Source of the DNA: CAWBLP01 sp963721065
GTDB lineage: Bacteria; Pseudomonadota; Alphaproteobacteria; Acetobacterales; Acetobacteraceae
Reading direction: 5' to 3'
Assembly (NCBI GenBank): GCA_963721065.1
Contig: CAVRHO010000001.1
Span: forward strand, 1,116,001-1,180,000
Length of the DNA stretch: 64,000 bases
Below, in pieces: positions 1-8,150 of the stretch. Every line of letters starts with the position of its first letter. The stretch's first letter is position 1. The notes beneath the pieces are model-generated. The model made no database searches and was not told where the DNA came from. It saw nothing but the letters and a program-made list of their open reading frames with translations. A program made the position numbers and the translations under genes.

Positions 1-126
1 CGCGAGCAGTTCGAGATCCGCACGCATCGCCGGCTGCTCGATATCGTCGAACCGACCCCGCAGACGGTGGACGCGCTGATGAAGCTCGACCTCGCCGCCG
101 GCGTGGATGTCGAGATCAAGATCTGA
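1..126 (+). CDS. rpsJ: 30S ribosomal protein S10, C-terminal part
   Basis: The window opens inside this gene; the last 41 codons are present and end in TGA. The peptide contains FEIRTHRRLLDIVEP and ends in LDLAAGVDVEIKI, the typical S10 C-terminus. S10 is a 30S head protein and also the NusE transcription antitermination factor. It starts the S10 operon, so the promoter and any leader regulation lie upstream of the window. The rplC start codon follows 3 nt after the stop, so the two genes are co-transcribed. Confidence 0.95.
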   Translation, partial: REQFEIRTHRRLLDIVEPTPQTVDALMKLDLAAGVDVEIKI

Positions 127-129
127 GCG

Positions 130-828
130 ATGGCCGATATGCGCACCGGATTGTTGGCAAGAAAGCTGGGCATGACCCGGCTGTTCATGGACGACGGCAC
201 GCATGTGCCGGTCACCGTGCTGCAGCTCGACGGGCTGCAGGTCGTGGCCGCCCGTACCGAGGAAAAGGACGGCTACACCGCCGTCCAGCTCGGCATGGGC
301 AAGGCCAAGGTCAAGAACGTGTCGAAGCCGAACCGCGGCCACTTCGCCAAGGCGAAGGTGGAGCCGAAGGCGAAGCTGGTGGAGTTCCGCGTGGCGGCCG
401 ACGCCGTGCTGGAGCCGGGCACCACGCTGTCGCCCGCCCATTTCGCGGTCGGCCAGAAGGTGGACGTCTGCGGCATCTCCAAAGGCAAGAGCTTCGCCGG
501 CGCGATGAAGCGGTGGAACTTCAGTGGCCTCGAAGCCAGCCACGGCGTGTCGATCAGTCACCGTAGCCACGGCTCGACGGGTAACCGGCAGGATCCGGGC
601 AAGACCTTCAAGAACAAGAAGATGGCAGGCCATCTGGGTGTCGAGCGGATCACCACGCTCAACCTGGAAGTGGCGGCGGTGGATGCCGACAAGGGCCTGC
701 TGATGATCAAGGGCGCCATTCCGGGCGCCAGGGGCGGCTTCGTGCGGGTACGTGACGCGATCAAGCGCGCGCGGCCGGCCGACGCGCCCTATCCCGCCGC
801 GCTTGTTGAAGCGCCGGCGGCGGGTTGA
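130..828 (+). CDS. rplC: 50S ribosomal protein L3
   Basis: A 232-residue protein of normal L3 length. It binds the 3' domain of 23S rRNA early in 50S assembly. The N-terminus reads GLLARKLGMTRLF and the conserved basic loop around residues 118-165 includes SHRSHGSTGNRQDPG, where Gln154 corresponds to the glutamine methylated by PrmB in enterobacteria (family knowledge). The C-terminus is slightly extended with Ala/Pro. It lies 3 nt behind rpsJ, and rplD follows within the same transcript. Confidence 0.97.
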   Translation: MADMRTGLLARKLGMTRLFMDDGTHVPVTVLQLDGLQVVAARTEEKDGYTAVQLGMGKAKVKNVSKPNRGHFAKAKVEPKAKLVEFRVAADAVLEPGTTLSPAHFAVGQKVDVCGISKGKSFAGAMKRWNFSGLEASHGVSISHRSHGSTGNRQDPGKTFKNKKMAGHLGVERITTLNLEVAAVDADKGLLMIKGAIPGARGGFVRVRDAIKRARPADAPYPAALVEAPAAG

Positions 829-842
829 GGGGCGAAGCAGCA

Positions 843-1568
843 ATGCAGGTAGAGATTACCACCCTGGACAAGGGAAGCGCCGGCAGCGCCGAACTGCCGG
901 ACGAGTATTTCGCCGCCACGCCGCGGGCCGACATCATGGCGCGCGTGGTGCACTGGCAACTGGCGAAGCGTCGGACGGGCACCCACAAGGTGAAGGGCAT
1001 GGCGGAGGTGCGCGGCACCACCAAGAAGCCCTACCGCCAGAAGGGCACCGGCAACGCCCGCCAGGGCAGCCTGCGGGCGCCGCAGTACCGCACCGGCGGT
1101 GTGGTGCACGGCCCGGTGGTCCGCAGCCATGAATACAGCCTGAACAAGAAGGTCCGCCGCCTGGGCCTGATCTCCGCGCTGTCGCAGAAGGCGGCCGAGG
1201 GCAAGCTGATCGTGCTGGACGCCGCCTCCGGCGCGTCGAAGACCAGCGACCTGGCGAAGAAGTTCAAGGCGCTCGGCTGGTCTTCCGCCCTGATCGTCGA
1301 TCACGCGGTGGACGAGGGCTTCCTGCGCGCCAGCCGCAACATCCACGGCATCGACGTGCTGCCCACGATCGGCGCAAATGTTTACGACATCCTGCGGCAC
1401 GACGTGCTGGCGATCACCACGGCCGGTGTCGAGGGGCTGAAGGCGCGGCTGAACGGCACGAAGCCGGCCGGAACCGGGGCAGACGCGCCGGTGCTGCCGG
1501 GTGAGACAGGCGCGGCAGCACCGGTGTCCGCGGCACCCCCCGCCGAAGGTGAAGGAGCGCCGGCATGA
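843..1568 (+). CDS. rplD: 50S ribosomal protein L4
   Basis: A 241-residue L4, an early-assembling 50S protein lining the exit tunnel. The tunnel loop motif KGTGNARQGSLRAPQYRTGG is visible around residues 65-85. I take the ATG at 843; an in-frame TTG at 825 would overlap the rplC end and add six residues without support. The last 35 or so residues form an Ala/Pro/Gly-rich tail (for example GAAAPVSAAPPAEGEGAPA) beyond the usual globular end, an extension seen in several alphaproteobacterial L4 proteins. Its stop overlaps the rplW start as ATGA. In enterobacteria L4 represses the S10 operon; no such element can be tested here because the leader is outside the window. Confidence 0.96.
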   Translation: MQVEITTLDKGSAGSAELPDEYFAATPRADIMARVVHWQLAKRRTGTHKVKGMAEVRGTTKKPYRQKGTGNARQGSLRAPQYRTGGVVHGPVVRSHEYSLNKKVRRLGLISALSQKAAEGKLIVLDAASGASKTSDLAKKFKALGWSSALIVDHAVDEGFLRASRNIHGIDVLPTIGANVYDILRHDVLAITTAGVEGLKARLNGTKPAGTGADAPVLPGETGAAAPVSAAPPAEGEGAPA

Positions 1569-1897
1569 GCGAGACGCAGCCCGCCAAGCGCAAGCCGGAG
1601 CTTTCGCGCGAGGCGATGTACCAGATCATCCGCAGCCCGCTGATCACCGAGAAGTCCACCAGCGTCACGGCCTTCAATCAGTACGGCTTCAAGGTGTCGA
1701 TCGACGCCACCAAGCCGGAGATCAAGGCCGCCATCGAGGGCCTGTTCAAGGTCAAGGTGCTGTCGGTGAACACGCTGATCCAGAAGGGCAAGACCAAGCG
1801 GTTCCGTGGCCGGCCCGGCCGGCGCTCCGACGTCAAGAAGGCGTTCGTGCGCCTGGCGAAGGACCAGGAAATCGATTTCACCACGGGTCTGTCGTAG
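1565..1897 (+). CDS. rplW: 50S ribosomal protein L23
   Basis: A 110-residue L23, located at the exit tunnel mouth, where trigger factor and SRP dock. The core reads MYQIIRSPLITEKST followed by the basic hairpin QKGKTKRFRGRPGRRSDVKKAFV. The N-terminal 17 residues are a charged extension ahead of the usual start of the fold. The ATG overlaps the rplD stop by four bases, so translation is coupled. rplB follows after 15 nt. Confidence 0.96.
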   Translation: MSETQPAKRKPELSREAMYQIIRSPLITEKSTSVTAFNQYGFKVSIDATKPEIKAAIEGLFKVKVLSVNTLIQKGKTKRFRGRPGRRSDVKKAFVRLAKDQEIDFTTGLS

Positions 1898-1912
1898 GGC
1901 GCGGGGGCAGAC

Positions 1913-2743
1913 ATGGCACTGAAACAATACAATCCGGTCACCGCCAGCCTGCGCGGCACGGTGCTGATCAACCGGTCGGAGCTGTGGAAGGGCAAGCCCG
2001 TCAAGGGGCTGACCGAAGGCAAGAGCAGCACCGGCGGGCGCAACAACCACGGCCGCATCACCAGCCGCTTCCGTGGCGGCGGGCACAAGCGCACCTACCG
2101 CTACGTGGACTTCAAGCGTCGCAAGTTCGACGTGCCGGCGACGGTGGAGCGGCTGGAATACGACCCGAACCGCAGCGCCTTCATCGCCCTGGTGAAGTAT
2201 GAGGACGGTGAGCTGTCCTACATCCTGGCACCGCAGCGCCTGCGCGCGGGCGACCAGGTGGTGGCCGGCGCACGCGCCGACATCAAGCCGGGCAACGCGA
2301 TGCCGATGGCGGCCATTCCGGTGGGCACCATCATCCACAACATCGAGATGAAGCCTGGTGCCGGCGGCAAGATCGCGCGGGCCGCGGGGACGTATGCGCA
2401 GTTGGTCGGCAAGGACGCCGGCTATGCGCAGATCAAGCTGGGCTCCGGGGAACTGCGCATCGTGCGGGCCGAGTGCATGGCCAGCATCGGTGCCGTGTCC
2501 AACCCCGACAACATGAACCAGAAGCTCGGCAAGGCGGGCCGCAACCGCTGGCTGGGCCGCATGCCGCACAACCGCGGCGTGGTGATGAACCCGGTCGATC
2601 ACCCGCTGGGTGGCGGCGAAGGCCGCAGCTCCGGCGGCCGGCATCCGGTCACCCCCTGGGGCAAGCCGACCAAGGGTCACAAGACCCGCAGCAACAAGCG
2701 GACGGACAAGCTGATCATCCGCCGCCGCAGCAAGGGCAAGTAA
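1913..2743 (+). CDS. rplB: 50S ribosomal protein L2
   Basis: A 276-residue L2, the usual length. It contacts the peptidyl-transferase region and bridges the subunits. The signature NPVDHPLGGGEGRSSGGRHP near residues 225-245 carries the conserved histidine (His229 in E. coli), followed by PWGKPTKGHKTR and a basic tail. The N-terminal RNA-binding OB fold (about 60-130) and SH3-like domain (about 130-200) are complete. rpsS starts 3 nt after the stop. Confidence 0.97.
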   Translation: MALKQYNPVTASLRGTVLINRSELWKGKPVKGLTEGKSSTGGRNNHGRITSRFRGGGHKRTYRYVDFKRRKFDVPATVERLEYDPNRSAFIALVKYEDGELSYILAPQRLRAGDQVVAGARADIKPGNAMPMAAIPVGTIIHNIEMKPGAGGKIARAAGTYAQLVGKDAGYAQIKLGSGELRIVRAECMASIGAVSNPDNMNQKLGKAGRNRWLGRMPHNRGVVMNPVDHPLGGGEGRSSGGRHPVTPWGKPTKGHKTRSNKRTDKLIIRRRSKGK

Positions 2744-2746
2744 GCG

Positions 2747-3025
2747 ATGGCGCGCTCTGTCTGGAAGGGTCCGTTCGTGGACGGCTATCTGCTGAACAAG
2801 GCAGATGCCTCACGCGCCTCGGGCCGGAACGAAATCATCCGCATCTGGTCGCGACGCTCGACGATCCTGCCGCAATTCGTCGGCCTGACCTTCGGCGTCT
2901 ACAACGGCCACAAGTTCCTGCCGGTGCAGGTGAACGAGAACATGGTGGGTCACAAGTTCGGCGAGTTCTCGCCGACCCGCACCTTCTCGGGCCATGCCGC
3001 CGACAAGCGCTCGAGGCGAGGCTGA
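2747..3025 (+). CDS. rpsS: 30S ribosomal protein S19
   Basis: A 92-residue S19, which forms a head complex with S13 at the A-site finger bridge. It begins MARSVWKGPFVDGYLL and contains the conserved FVGLTFGVYNGHKFLPV and HKFGEFSPTR segments. It is tightly packed between rplB (3-nt gap) and rplV (1-nt gap), as expected inside the S10 operon. Confidence 0.96.
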   Translation: MARSVWKGPFVDGYLLNKADASRASGRNEIIRIWSRRSTILPQFVGLTFGVYNGHKFLPVQVNENMVGHKFGEFSPTRTFSGHAADKRSRRG

Positions 3026-3026
3026 G

Positions 3027-3416
3027 ATGGGCAAGCCAAGTCATCCGCGGGGCCTCGCCGATAACGAGGCGCAGTGCATCGTGTCGAACATCCGCGTCTC
3101 TCCGCGCAAGCTGAACCTGGTGGCGGGGATGATCCGCAACATGCCGGCACAGCAGGCGGTTTCCACGCTGACCTTTTCCAAGCGCCGCATCGCCGGCCAG
3201 GTGAAGAAGGCGCTGGAGAGCGCGATCGCGAATGCCGAGAACAACCACCAGTTGGATGTGGACCGGTTGATCGTCTCGCGCGCCGAAGTCGGCCGCTCGA
3301 TCGTCATGCGCCGCTTCCATGCCCGTGGCCGCGGTCGCGCCGCCCGGGTGGAGAAGTGGTTCAGCCACCTGAAGATCGTCGTGTCCGAACGCTCCCAAGA
3401 GTCGGAGGCCGCATAA
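3027..3416 (+). CDS. rplV: 50S ribosomal protein L22
   Basis: A 129-residue L22, whose long beta-hairpin lines the nascent-chain tunnel. I use the ATG at 3027, one base after the rpsS stop; an in-frame ATG at 2994 would add 11 residues but lies inside rpsS. The core RVSPRKLNLVAGMIRNM and the hairpin segment ending MRRFHARGRGRAARVEKWFSH are intact. The stop overlaps the rpsC start (TAATG). Confidence 0.95.
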   Translation: MGKPSHPRGLADNEAQCIVSNIRVSPRKLNLVAGMIRNMPAQQAVSTLTFSKRRIAGQVKKALESAIANAENNHQLDVDRLIVSRAEVGRSIVMRRFHARGRGRAARVEKWFSHLKIVVSERSQESEAA

Positions 3417-4093
3417 TGGGTCACAAGGTCAATCCCGTCGGGCTCCGCCTCGGCATCAACCGCACCTGGGACAGCCGCTGGTTCGCCGGCGACGACTATT
3501 CCTCGCTGCTGCATGAGGACCTGCGGCTGCGCCAGCACCTCCGCAAGAAGCTGCGTGGCGCCGGCGTGGCCCGCGTGGTGATCGAGCGCCCGGCGAAGAA
3601 GCCGCGCGTCACCATCTATGCAGCCCGTCCGGGCGTGGTGATCGGCAAGCGGGGCCAGGACATCGAGGTCCTGAAGAAGGACCTCAGCCGCATGGCCAAG
3701 GCCGACGTGGCGCTGAACATCGTCGAGATCCGCAAGCCGGAAATCGATGCGCAACTGGTGGCCGAGAACATCGCCCAGCAGTTGGAGCGCCGCGTTGCGT
3801 TCCGCCGAGCCATGAAGCGGGCGGTGCAGTCGGCCATGCGCCTCGGCGCCCAGGGTATCCGCATCAACTGCGGGGGACGGCTGGGTGGCGCCGAGATCGC
3901 CCGGGTGGAATGGTACCGCGAAGGTCGCGTGCCGCTGCACACGCTGCGGGCCGACATCGACTTCGGCCAGGCGACGGCCAAGACCACCTACGGCACATGC
4001 GGCGTGAAGGTCTGGATCTTCAAGGGCGAGATCCTGGCGCACGATCCGATGGCGCAGGACCGTCGCGCTGCCGAACAGGCTCCGCAGCGCTAG
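3416..4093 (+). CDS. rpsC: 30S ribosomal protein S3
   Basis: A 225-residue S3 at the mRNA entry channel. It begins MGHKVNPVGLRLGINRTWDS. The type II KH domain includes ARPGVVIGKRGQDIEVLKKD near residues 65-85, and the C-terminal S3 domain has INCGGRLGGAEIARVEWYREG. The start codon shares one base with the rplV stop. The C-terminal tail is short (AQDRRAAEQAPQR). Confidence 0.97.
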   Translation: MGHKVNPVGLRLGINRTWDSRWFAGDDYSSLLHEDLRLRQHLRKKLRGAGVARVVIERPAKKPRVTIYAARPGVVIGKRGQDIEVLKKDLSRMAKADVALNIVEIRKPEIDAQLVAENIAQQLERRVAFRRAMKRAVQSAMRLGAQGIRINCGGRLGGAEIARVEWYREGRVPLHTLRADIDFGQATAKTTYGTCGVKVWIFKGEILAHDPMAQDRRAAEQAPQR

Positions 4094-4105
4094 GGAATTA
4101 CGATC

Positions 4106-4522
4106 ATGCTGTCACCGAAGCGCACCAAATACCGCAAGGCGCACAAGGGCCGCATCCACGGCCTGTCCAAGGGCGGCACCGCGCTCAACTTCGGCACCTT
4201 CGGCCTGAAGGCGCTGGAGCCCGAGCGCATCACCGCGCGCCAGATCGAGGCCGCCCGCCGCGCCATCACCCGCGCGATGCGGCGTACCGGGCGTGTGTGG
4301 ATCCGTATCTTCCCGGACGTTCCGGTTTCCACCAAGCCGGCCGAAGTCCGCATGGGCTCCGGCAAGGGCTCGCCGGAATACTGGGTGGCCCGCGTGGCAC
4401 CCGGCCGCATCATGTTCGAGATCGACGGCGTGACGCCGGAGCTGGCGCGCACCGCGCTGACCCTCGGCGCGGCCAAGCTGCCGATCCGGACCAAGTTCAT
4501 CTCGCGTATCGGGGACGCCTGA
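4106..4522 (+). CDS. rplP: 50S ribosomal protein L16
   Basis: A 138-residue L16, which organises the A-site tRNA pocket of the 50S. It begins MLSPKRTKYRKAHKGRIHG and contains the conserved RITARQIEAARRAITRAMRR and FPDVPVSTKPAEVRMGSGKG segments, the latter covering the region hydroxylated in some bacteria (family knowledge). rpmC follows after 2 nt. Confidence 0.97.
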   Translation: MLSPKRTKYRKAHKGRIHGLSKGGTALNFGTFGLKALEPERITARQIEAARRAITRAMRRTGRVWIRIFPDVPVSTKPAEVRMGSGKGSPEYWVARVAPGRIMFEIDGVTPELARTALTLGAAKLPIRTKFISRIGDA

Positions 4523-4524
4523 GC

Positions 4525-4740
4525 ATGGCCGAGAGCAAGGCAACCGACGTGCGCGCCAAGACGCCGGACGAGCTGAAGTCGATGCTGCTGGACCTGCGGC
4601 GCGAGCAGTTCAACCTGCGTTTCCAGCGCGCGACGCAGGCGGAAGGCGTGAACCCCAGCCGCATGCGAGAGGTGCGGCGCGATATCGCGCGGGTGAAGAC
4701 GATCATGGCGGAGCGTGATCGCTCTGCCGCTGCGAAGTAA
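4525..4740 (+). CDS. rpmC: 50S ribosomal protein L29
   Basis: A 71-residue L29, a small helical hairpin at the tunnel exit next to L23. The conserved first helix reads TPDELKSMLLDLRREQFNLR and the second ends in RRDIARVKTIMAER. The ATG is 2 nt after the rplP stop. rpsQ follows after 15 nt that include a GGAGAGAG Shine-Dalgarno sequence. Confidence 0.95.
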   Translation: MAESKATDVRAKTPDELKSMLLDLRREQFNLRFQRATQAEGVNPSRMREVRRDIARVKTIMAERDRSAAAK

Positions 4741-4755
4741 GGAGAGAGGCGCGAA

Positions 4756-5031
4756 ATGCCCAAGCGCGTCCTGACCGGACGGGTGACCAGCGACAAGATG
4801 GACAAGACCGTCACGGTTTTGGTCGATCGTCGCGTCATGCATCCGCTGTACAAGAAGTTCATCCGCCGCTCCAAGCGCTATGCGGCACATGACGAAGCCA
4901 ACACCTGCAAGGTGGGCGACGTGGTGCGCATCGAGGAGTGTCCGCCGATCAGCAAGCGCAAGACCTGGCTGGTGGTCGAGCGCAATGGCGAGCCCATGGG
5001 ATCGGCGCCGACTGAAGGAGTTGCGGCATGA
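4756..5031 (+). CDS. rpsQ: 30S ribosomal protein S17
   Basis: A 91-residue S17 with an OB fold that binds 16S rRNA early. It begins MPKRVLTGRVTSDKMDKTVT, with conserved HPLYKKFIRRSKRYAAHDE and GDVVRIEECPPISKRKTW. It is the last gene of the classical S10 operon, but its stop overlaps the rplN start as ATGA, so S10 and spc genes are physically continuous here. Confidence 0.96.
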   Translation: MPKRVLTGRVTSDKMDKTVTVLVDRRVMHPLYKKFIRRSKRYAAHDEANTCKVGDVVRIEECPPISKRKTWLVVERNGEPMGSAPTEGVAA

Positions 5032-5396
5032 TCCATCCCGAAACCAACCTGGACGTTGCCGACAATTCCGGCGCGCGCCGGGTCCAGTGCATCAAGGTGC
5101 TGGGCGGGTCGAAGCGGAAGACCGCCTCGGTGGGCGACATCATCGTCGTCTCCATCAAGGAGGCGATTCCGCGCGGCAAGGTGAAGAAGGGCGACGTGCA
5201 CCAGGCGGTGATCGTGCGCACCAGTTTCCCGGTGCGCCGGCAGGACGGCAGCGCGATCCGCTTCGACCGCAACGCCGCCGTGCTGATCAACAAGCAGCAG
5301 GAGCCGATCGGCACCCGCATCTTCGGGCCGGTCGTGCGTGAGCTGCGTGCCCGCCGGTTCATGAAGATCATTTCCCTGGCCCCGGAGGTGCTGTGA
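5028..5396 (+). CDS. rplN: 50S ribosomal protein L14
   Basis: A 122-residue L14 of standard length, which forms inter-subunit bridges with 16S rRNA. It contains ETNLDVADNSGARRVQCIKV, then DIIVVSIKEAIPRGKVKKGD and the end motif GPVVRELRARRFMKIISLAP. It overlaps the rpsQ stop by four bases. rplX begins one base after its stop. Confidence 0.97.
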   Translation: MIHPETNLDVADNSGARRVQCIKVLGGSKRKTASVGDIIVVSIKEAIPRGKVKKGDVHQAVIVRTSFPVRRQDGSAIRFDRNAAVLINKQQEPIGTRIFGPVVRELRARRFMKIISLAPEVL

Positions 5397-5397
5397 C

Positions 5398-5727
5398 ATG
5401 GCGGCACGTATTCGCAAGGGCGACACGGTGGTGGTGGTCAGCGGCACCAGCAAGGGCGTCCGCGGCGAGGTGCTGCGGGTGTTCCCGCGCGCCGAGCGGG
5501 CGCTGGTGCAGGGCGTGAACATGGTCACCCGCCACGTGAAGCCGCAGGGCATGCGCGAGGCGGGCGGCATCCAGCACCGCGAGGCGCCGCTGCACCTGTC
5601 CAAGCTGATGCTGGTCGATCCGAAGAGCGAGAAGCCGACCAAGGTCGGGTTCCGGTTCATCGGCGAGGGCGAGCAGCGCCGCAAGGTGCGTTTCGCCAAG
5701 GCCACCGGCGAGGCGATCGAGAGCTGA
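5398..5727 (+). CDS. rplX: 50S ribosomal protein L24
   Basis: A 109-residue L24, an assembly-initiating 50S protein with a KOW motif near the N-terminus (IRKGDTVVVVSGTSKGVRGE). The middle contains QGVNMVTRHVKPQGMREAGG and the C-terminal half carries KVGFRFIGEGEQRRKVRFAK. The ATG comes one base after the rplN stop. Confidence 0.96.
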   Translation: MAARIRKGDTVVVVSGTSKGVRGEVLRVFPRAERALVQGVNMVTRHVKPQGMREAGGIQHREAPLHLSKLMLVDPKSEKPTKVGFRFIGEGEQRRKVRFAKATGEAIES

Positions 5728-5737
5728 GAGGCGAAGC

Positions 5738-6427
5738 ATGAGCGGAACGAAATCGAAGGGCGGGGCGAAGAACCAGCCGCGGAGCGGCGGTCCCGGCCAG
5801 CGCCCGCCCAGCAAGGCCGAGGCGAAAGCGGCCCGCCAGGCAGACGTGCAGGGTGGCGTGGAGCAGGCATCGGCGTCTCCGGACGAGGCGCCGCGTCTGC
5901 TGCGGCGCTACAATGACGAGATCCGGGCGAAGCTGCAGCAGGAGTTCAGCTACGCGAACCCCATGCAGGTGCCGAAGCTGGAGAAGATCGTCATCAACAT
6001 GGGCGTTGGCGAAGCCACGGCCGACCAGAAGAAGCTGGACGCGGCGGTGGCGGAACTGACGATGATCAGCGGCCAGAAGCCGGTGAAGACGGTTGCCAAG
6101 AAGGCCATCGCCGGCTTCAAGATCCGCAAGGGCCTGCCGATCGGCTGCAAGGTGACGCTGCGCAAGGCGCGCATGTACGAGTTCATGGACCGGTTGATCA
6201 ACATCGCCCTGCCGCGGGTGCGCGACTTCCGCGGCATCCAGGGCAAGGGGTTCGACGGCCGCGGCAACTTCGCCATGGGCCTGAAGGAGCAGATCGTCTT
6301 CCCGGAGATCAACTACGACCGGGTGGATTCGGTGCGCGGCATGGACATCCAGTTCGTCACCACCGCCCGCACGGACGCGGAAGCGAAGGCGCTGCTGAAG
6401 GCCTTCGATCTGCCGTTCGCGAACTGA
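5738..6427 (+). CDS. rplE: 50S ribosomal protein L5 with N-terminal extension
   Basis: A 229-residue L5; the family is usually about 180 residues. L5 binds 5S rRNA in the central protuberance. The canonical domain starts near residue 50 (RLLRRYNDEIRAKLQQEF) and contains PKLEKIVINMGVGEA, GQKPVKTVAKKAIAGFKIRKG and FPEINYDRVDSVRGMDI. The first 50 residues are a low-complexity Gly/Lys/Gln/Ala extension. The start at 5738 has a GAGAGG Shine-Dalgarno sequence at normal distance and no internal ATG would give a full core, so the extension looks genuine. Confidence 0.95.
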   Translation: MSGTKSKGGAKNQPRSGGPGQRPPSKAEAKAARQADVQGGVEQASASPDEAPRLLRRYNDEIRAKLQQEFSYANPMQVPKLEKIVINMGVGEATADQKKLDAAVAELTMISGQKPVKTVAKKAIAGFKIRKGLPIGCKVTLRKARMYEFMDRLINIALPRVRDFRGIQGKGFDGRGNFAMGLKEQIVFPEINYDRVDSVRGMDIQFVTTARTDAEAKALLKAFDLPFAN

Positions 6428-6495
6428 ACATTGGGGAAAACTACAGTCCGCGGACTTGATCCGGGGGCTGCGGGTTCCGGAGGTACCAGACCAGC

Positions 6496-6801
6496 ATGTC
6501 GAAGATTTCCCAGGTCAATCGCAACAAGAAGCGCGAGTACATGGCGCAGCGCGACAAGACCAAGCGTACCGAACTGAAGGGCCTCGTGATGGACCGGTCG
6601 CTGCCGGTCGAGGATCGCTTCAACGCCTCGCTGAAGCTGGCCGAGCTGCCGCGGAACGGATCGCGGGTGCGCGTGCGCCTGCGGTGCGAGCTGACCGGAC
6701 GGTCACGCGGCAATTATCGCAAGTTCAAGATCTGCCGTGTGGTCCTGCGTGACCTGGCGAGTTCGGGACAGATCCCGGGCATGGTCAAGGCGAGCTGGTA
6801 A
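6496..6801 (+). CDS. rpsN: 30S ribosomal protein S14 (zinc-independent)
   Basis: A 101-residue S14 of the long, zinc-free type: the C-terminal half reads RCELTGRSRGNYRKFKICRV, with none of the CXXC pairs of zinc-binding short S14. It assembles late into the 30S head. A GGAGG motif lies about 12 nt upstream of the ATG. The 68-nt gap after rplE is the largest inside the spc block before rplO. Confidence 0.96.
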   Translation: MSKISQVNRNKKREYMAQRDKTKRTELKGLVMDRSLPVEDRFNASLKLAELPRNGSRVRVRLRCELTGRSRGNYRKFKICRVVLRDLASSGQIPGMVKASW

Positions 6802-6813
6802 GAGGCGCGGCAG

Positions 6814-7212
6814 ATGGCGTTGTCCGATCCCTTGGGTGATATGCTCACCCGCATTCGCAATGCGCAGCGCGCCCGTCACACGTCCTGCGTGTCGCCGGCG
6901 TCGAAGCTTCGCGCCAACGTGCTGGATGTGCTGAAGCGTGAAGGCTTCATCCGCGGCTTCGCCGCGGAACAGTTGCGGCCCGGCGTGGCGCAGTTGCGCA
7001 TCGAGCTGAAGTACAACGACGGCGAGCCCGTGATTAAGGAGATCCATCGCGTCTCCAAGCCGGGCCGGCGCGTTTACTCGAAAATCAAGGAGCTGCCGCG
7101 GGTCTATGCCGGCCTGGGCGTCTCCATCCTGTCCACGCCGCGCGGCGTGATGAGCGATGCCGAGGCTCGCGCCGCCAATGTCGGCGGCGAAGTCCTCTGC
7201 CGCGTATTCTGA
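6814..7212 (+). CDS. rpsH: 30S ribosomal protein S8
   Basis: A 132-residue S8, a primary 16S rRNA binder. It begins MALSDPLGDMLTRIRNAQRA and ends with the conserved GVSILSTPRGVMSDAEARAA and GGEVLCRVF. In E. coli S8 regulates the spc operon by binding rplE mRNA; I did not identify an equivalent structure here. rplF starts 10 nt downstream. Confidence 0.97.
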   Translation: MALSDPLGDMLTRIRNAQRARHTSCVSPASKLRANVLDVLKREGFIRGFAAEQLRPGVAQLRIELKYNDGEPVIKEIHRVSKPGRRVYSKIKELPRVYAGLGVSILSTPRGVMSDAEARAANVGGEVLCRVF

Positions 7213-7222
7213 CGGGGGTGCC

Positions 7223-7756
7223 ATGTCACGCGTAGGCAAATACCCGGTCGAGATCCCTCAGGGCGTGCAGGTCGCCATTGCCGATGGCGTCTTTACCGCC
7301 AAGGGCAAGTTGGGCGAGCTCAAGATGCCGCTCAGCGACAAGGTCGAGACCGTGATCGACGGCAACAAGGTTACGGTGTCCCCGCGCGGCGATCAGCGTG
7401 AGGCCCGGATGATGTGGGGCACCACGCGCGCCAACATCGCCAACCTGGTGAAGGGCGTGTCCGAGGGCTACGTGCGCTCGATGGAGATCTCCGGCACCGG
7501 CTACCGCGCCGCGGTGCAGGGCAAGAACCTGGAGATGAACCTGGGCTTCTCGCATCCTGTGGTGTACCCGATCCCGGACGGCATCAAGATCACCTGCGAG
7601 CGTCCGACCGCCATCAAGGTGGAGGGGATCGACAAGCGCCTGGTCGGCCAGGTGGCGACCGAAATCCGCTCCTGGCGGTTGCCGGAACCCTATAAGGGCA
7701 AGGGCATCCGTTACACGGACGAGCAGATCCGTCGTAAGGAAGGCAAGAAGAAATGA
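7223..7756 (+). CDS. rplF: 50S ribosomal protein L6
   Basis: A 177-residue L6, two tandem related domains near the factor-binding site. It begins MSRVGKYPVEIPQGVQV and contains the signature segment EIRSWRLPEPYKGKGIRYTD near the C-terminus. The ATG at 7223 is used; the reading frame is open further upstream, but that stretch lies within rpsH. It ends with a lysine-rich RRKEGKKK, and its stop overlaps the rplR start. Confidence 0.96.
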   Translation: MSRVGKYPVEIPQGVQVAIADGVFTAKGKLGELKMPLSDKVETVIDGNKVTVSPRGDQREARMMWGTTRANIANLVKGVSEGYVRSMEISGTGYRAAVQGKNLEMNLGFSHPVVYPIPDGIKITCERPTAIKVEGIDKRLVGQVATEIRSWRLPEPYKGKGIRYTDEQIRRKEGKKK

Positions 7757-8115
7757 GCGCGTTGCAGGATCTTCGCACCCGGCGGCGTCAGCGCCTGCGG
7801 TTCCAGCTACGCCAGAAGTCGGGCGGCCGGCCAAGGCTGTCGGTGTTCCGCTCGGGCAAGCACATCTATGCGCAGGTCATCGACGACGCGCAGGGGCGGA
7901 CGCTGGCTGCGGCGTCGTCGATCGACAAGACGTTGCGCGAGTCGCTGAAGACCGGCGCCGACAAGGCAGCGGCCGCGGCGGTCGGCAAGCTGGTTGCCGA
8001 ACGTGCGGTGGCGGCAGGCATCAAGGACGTGGTGTTCGACCGCGGCGCTTATCTCTACCACGGCCGGGTCAAGGCGCTGGCCGACGCTGCCCGTGAAGGC
8101 GGGCTGGCGTTTTGA
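7753..8115 (+). CDS. rplR: 50S ribosomal protein L18
   Basis: A 120-residue L18, a 5S rRNA binder with a basic disordered N-terminus (RTRRRQRLRFQLRQKSGG), then RPRLSVFRSGKHIYAQVIDD and the C-terminal DRGAYLYHGRVKALADAARE. The start overlaps the rplF stop (ATGA). Confidence 0.96.
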   Translation: MSALQDLRTRRRQRLRFQLRQKSGGRPRLSVFRSGKHIYAQVIDDAQGRTLAAASSIDKTLRESLKTGADKAAAAAVGKLVAERAVAAGIKDVVFDRGAYLYHGRVKALADAAREGGLAF

Positions 8116-8150
8116 TGTGCAGTGCGGCTCGCTCTGAGGGAATGAATTGA

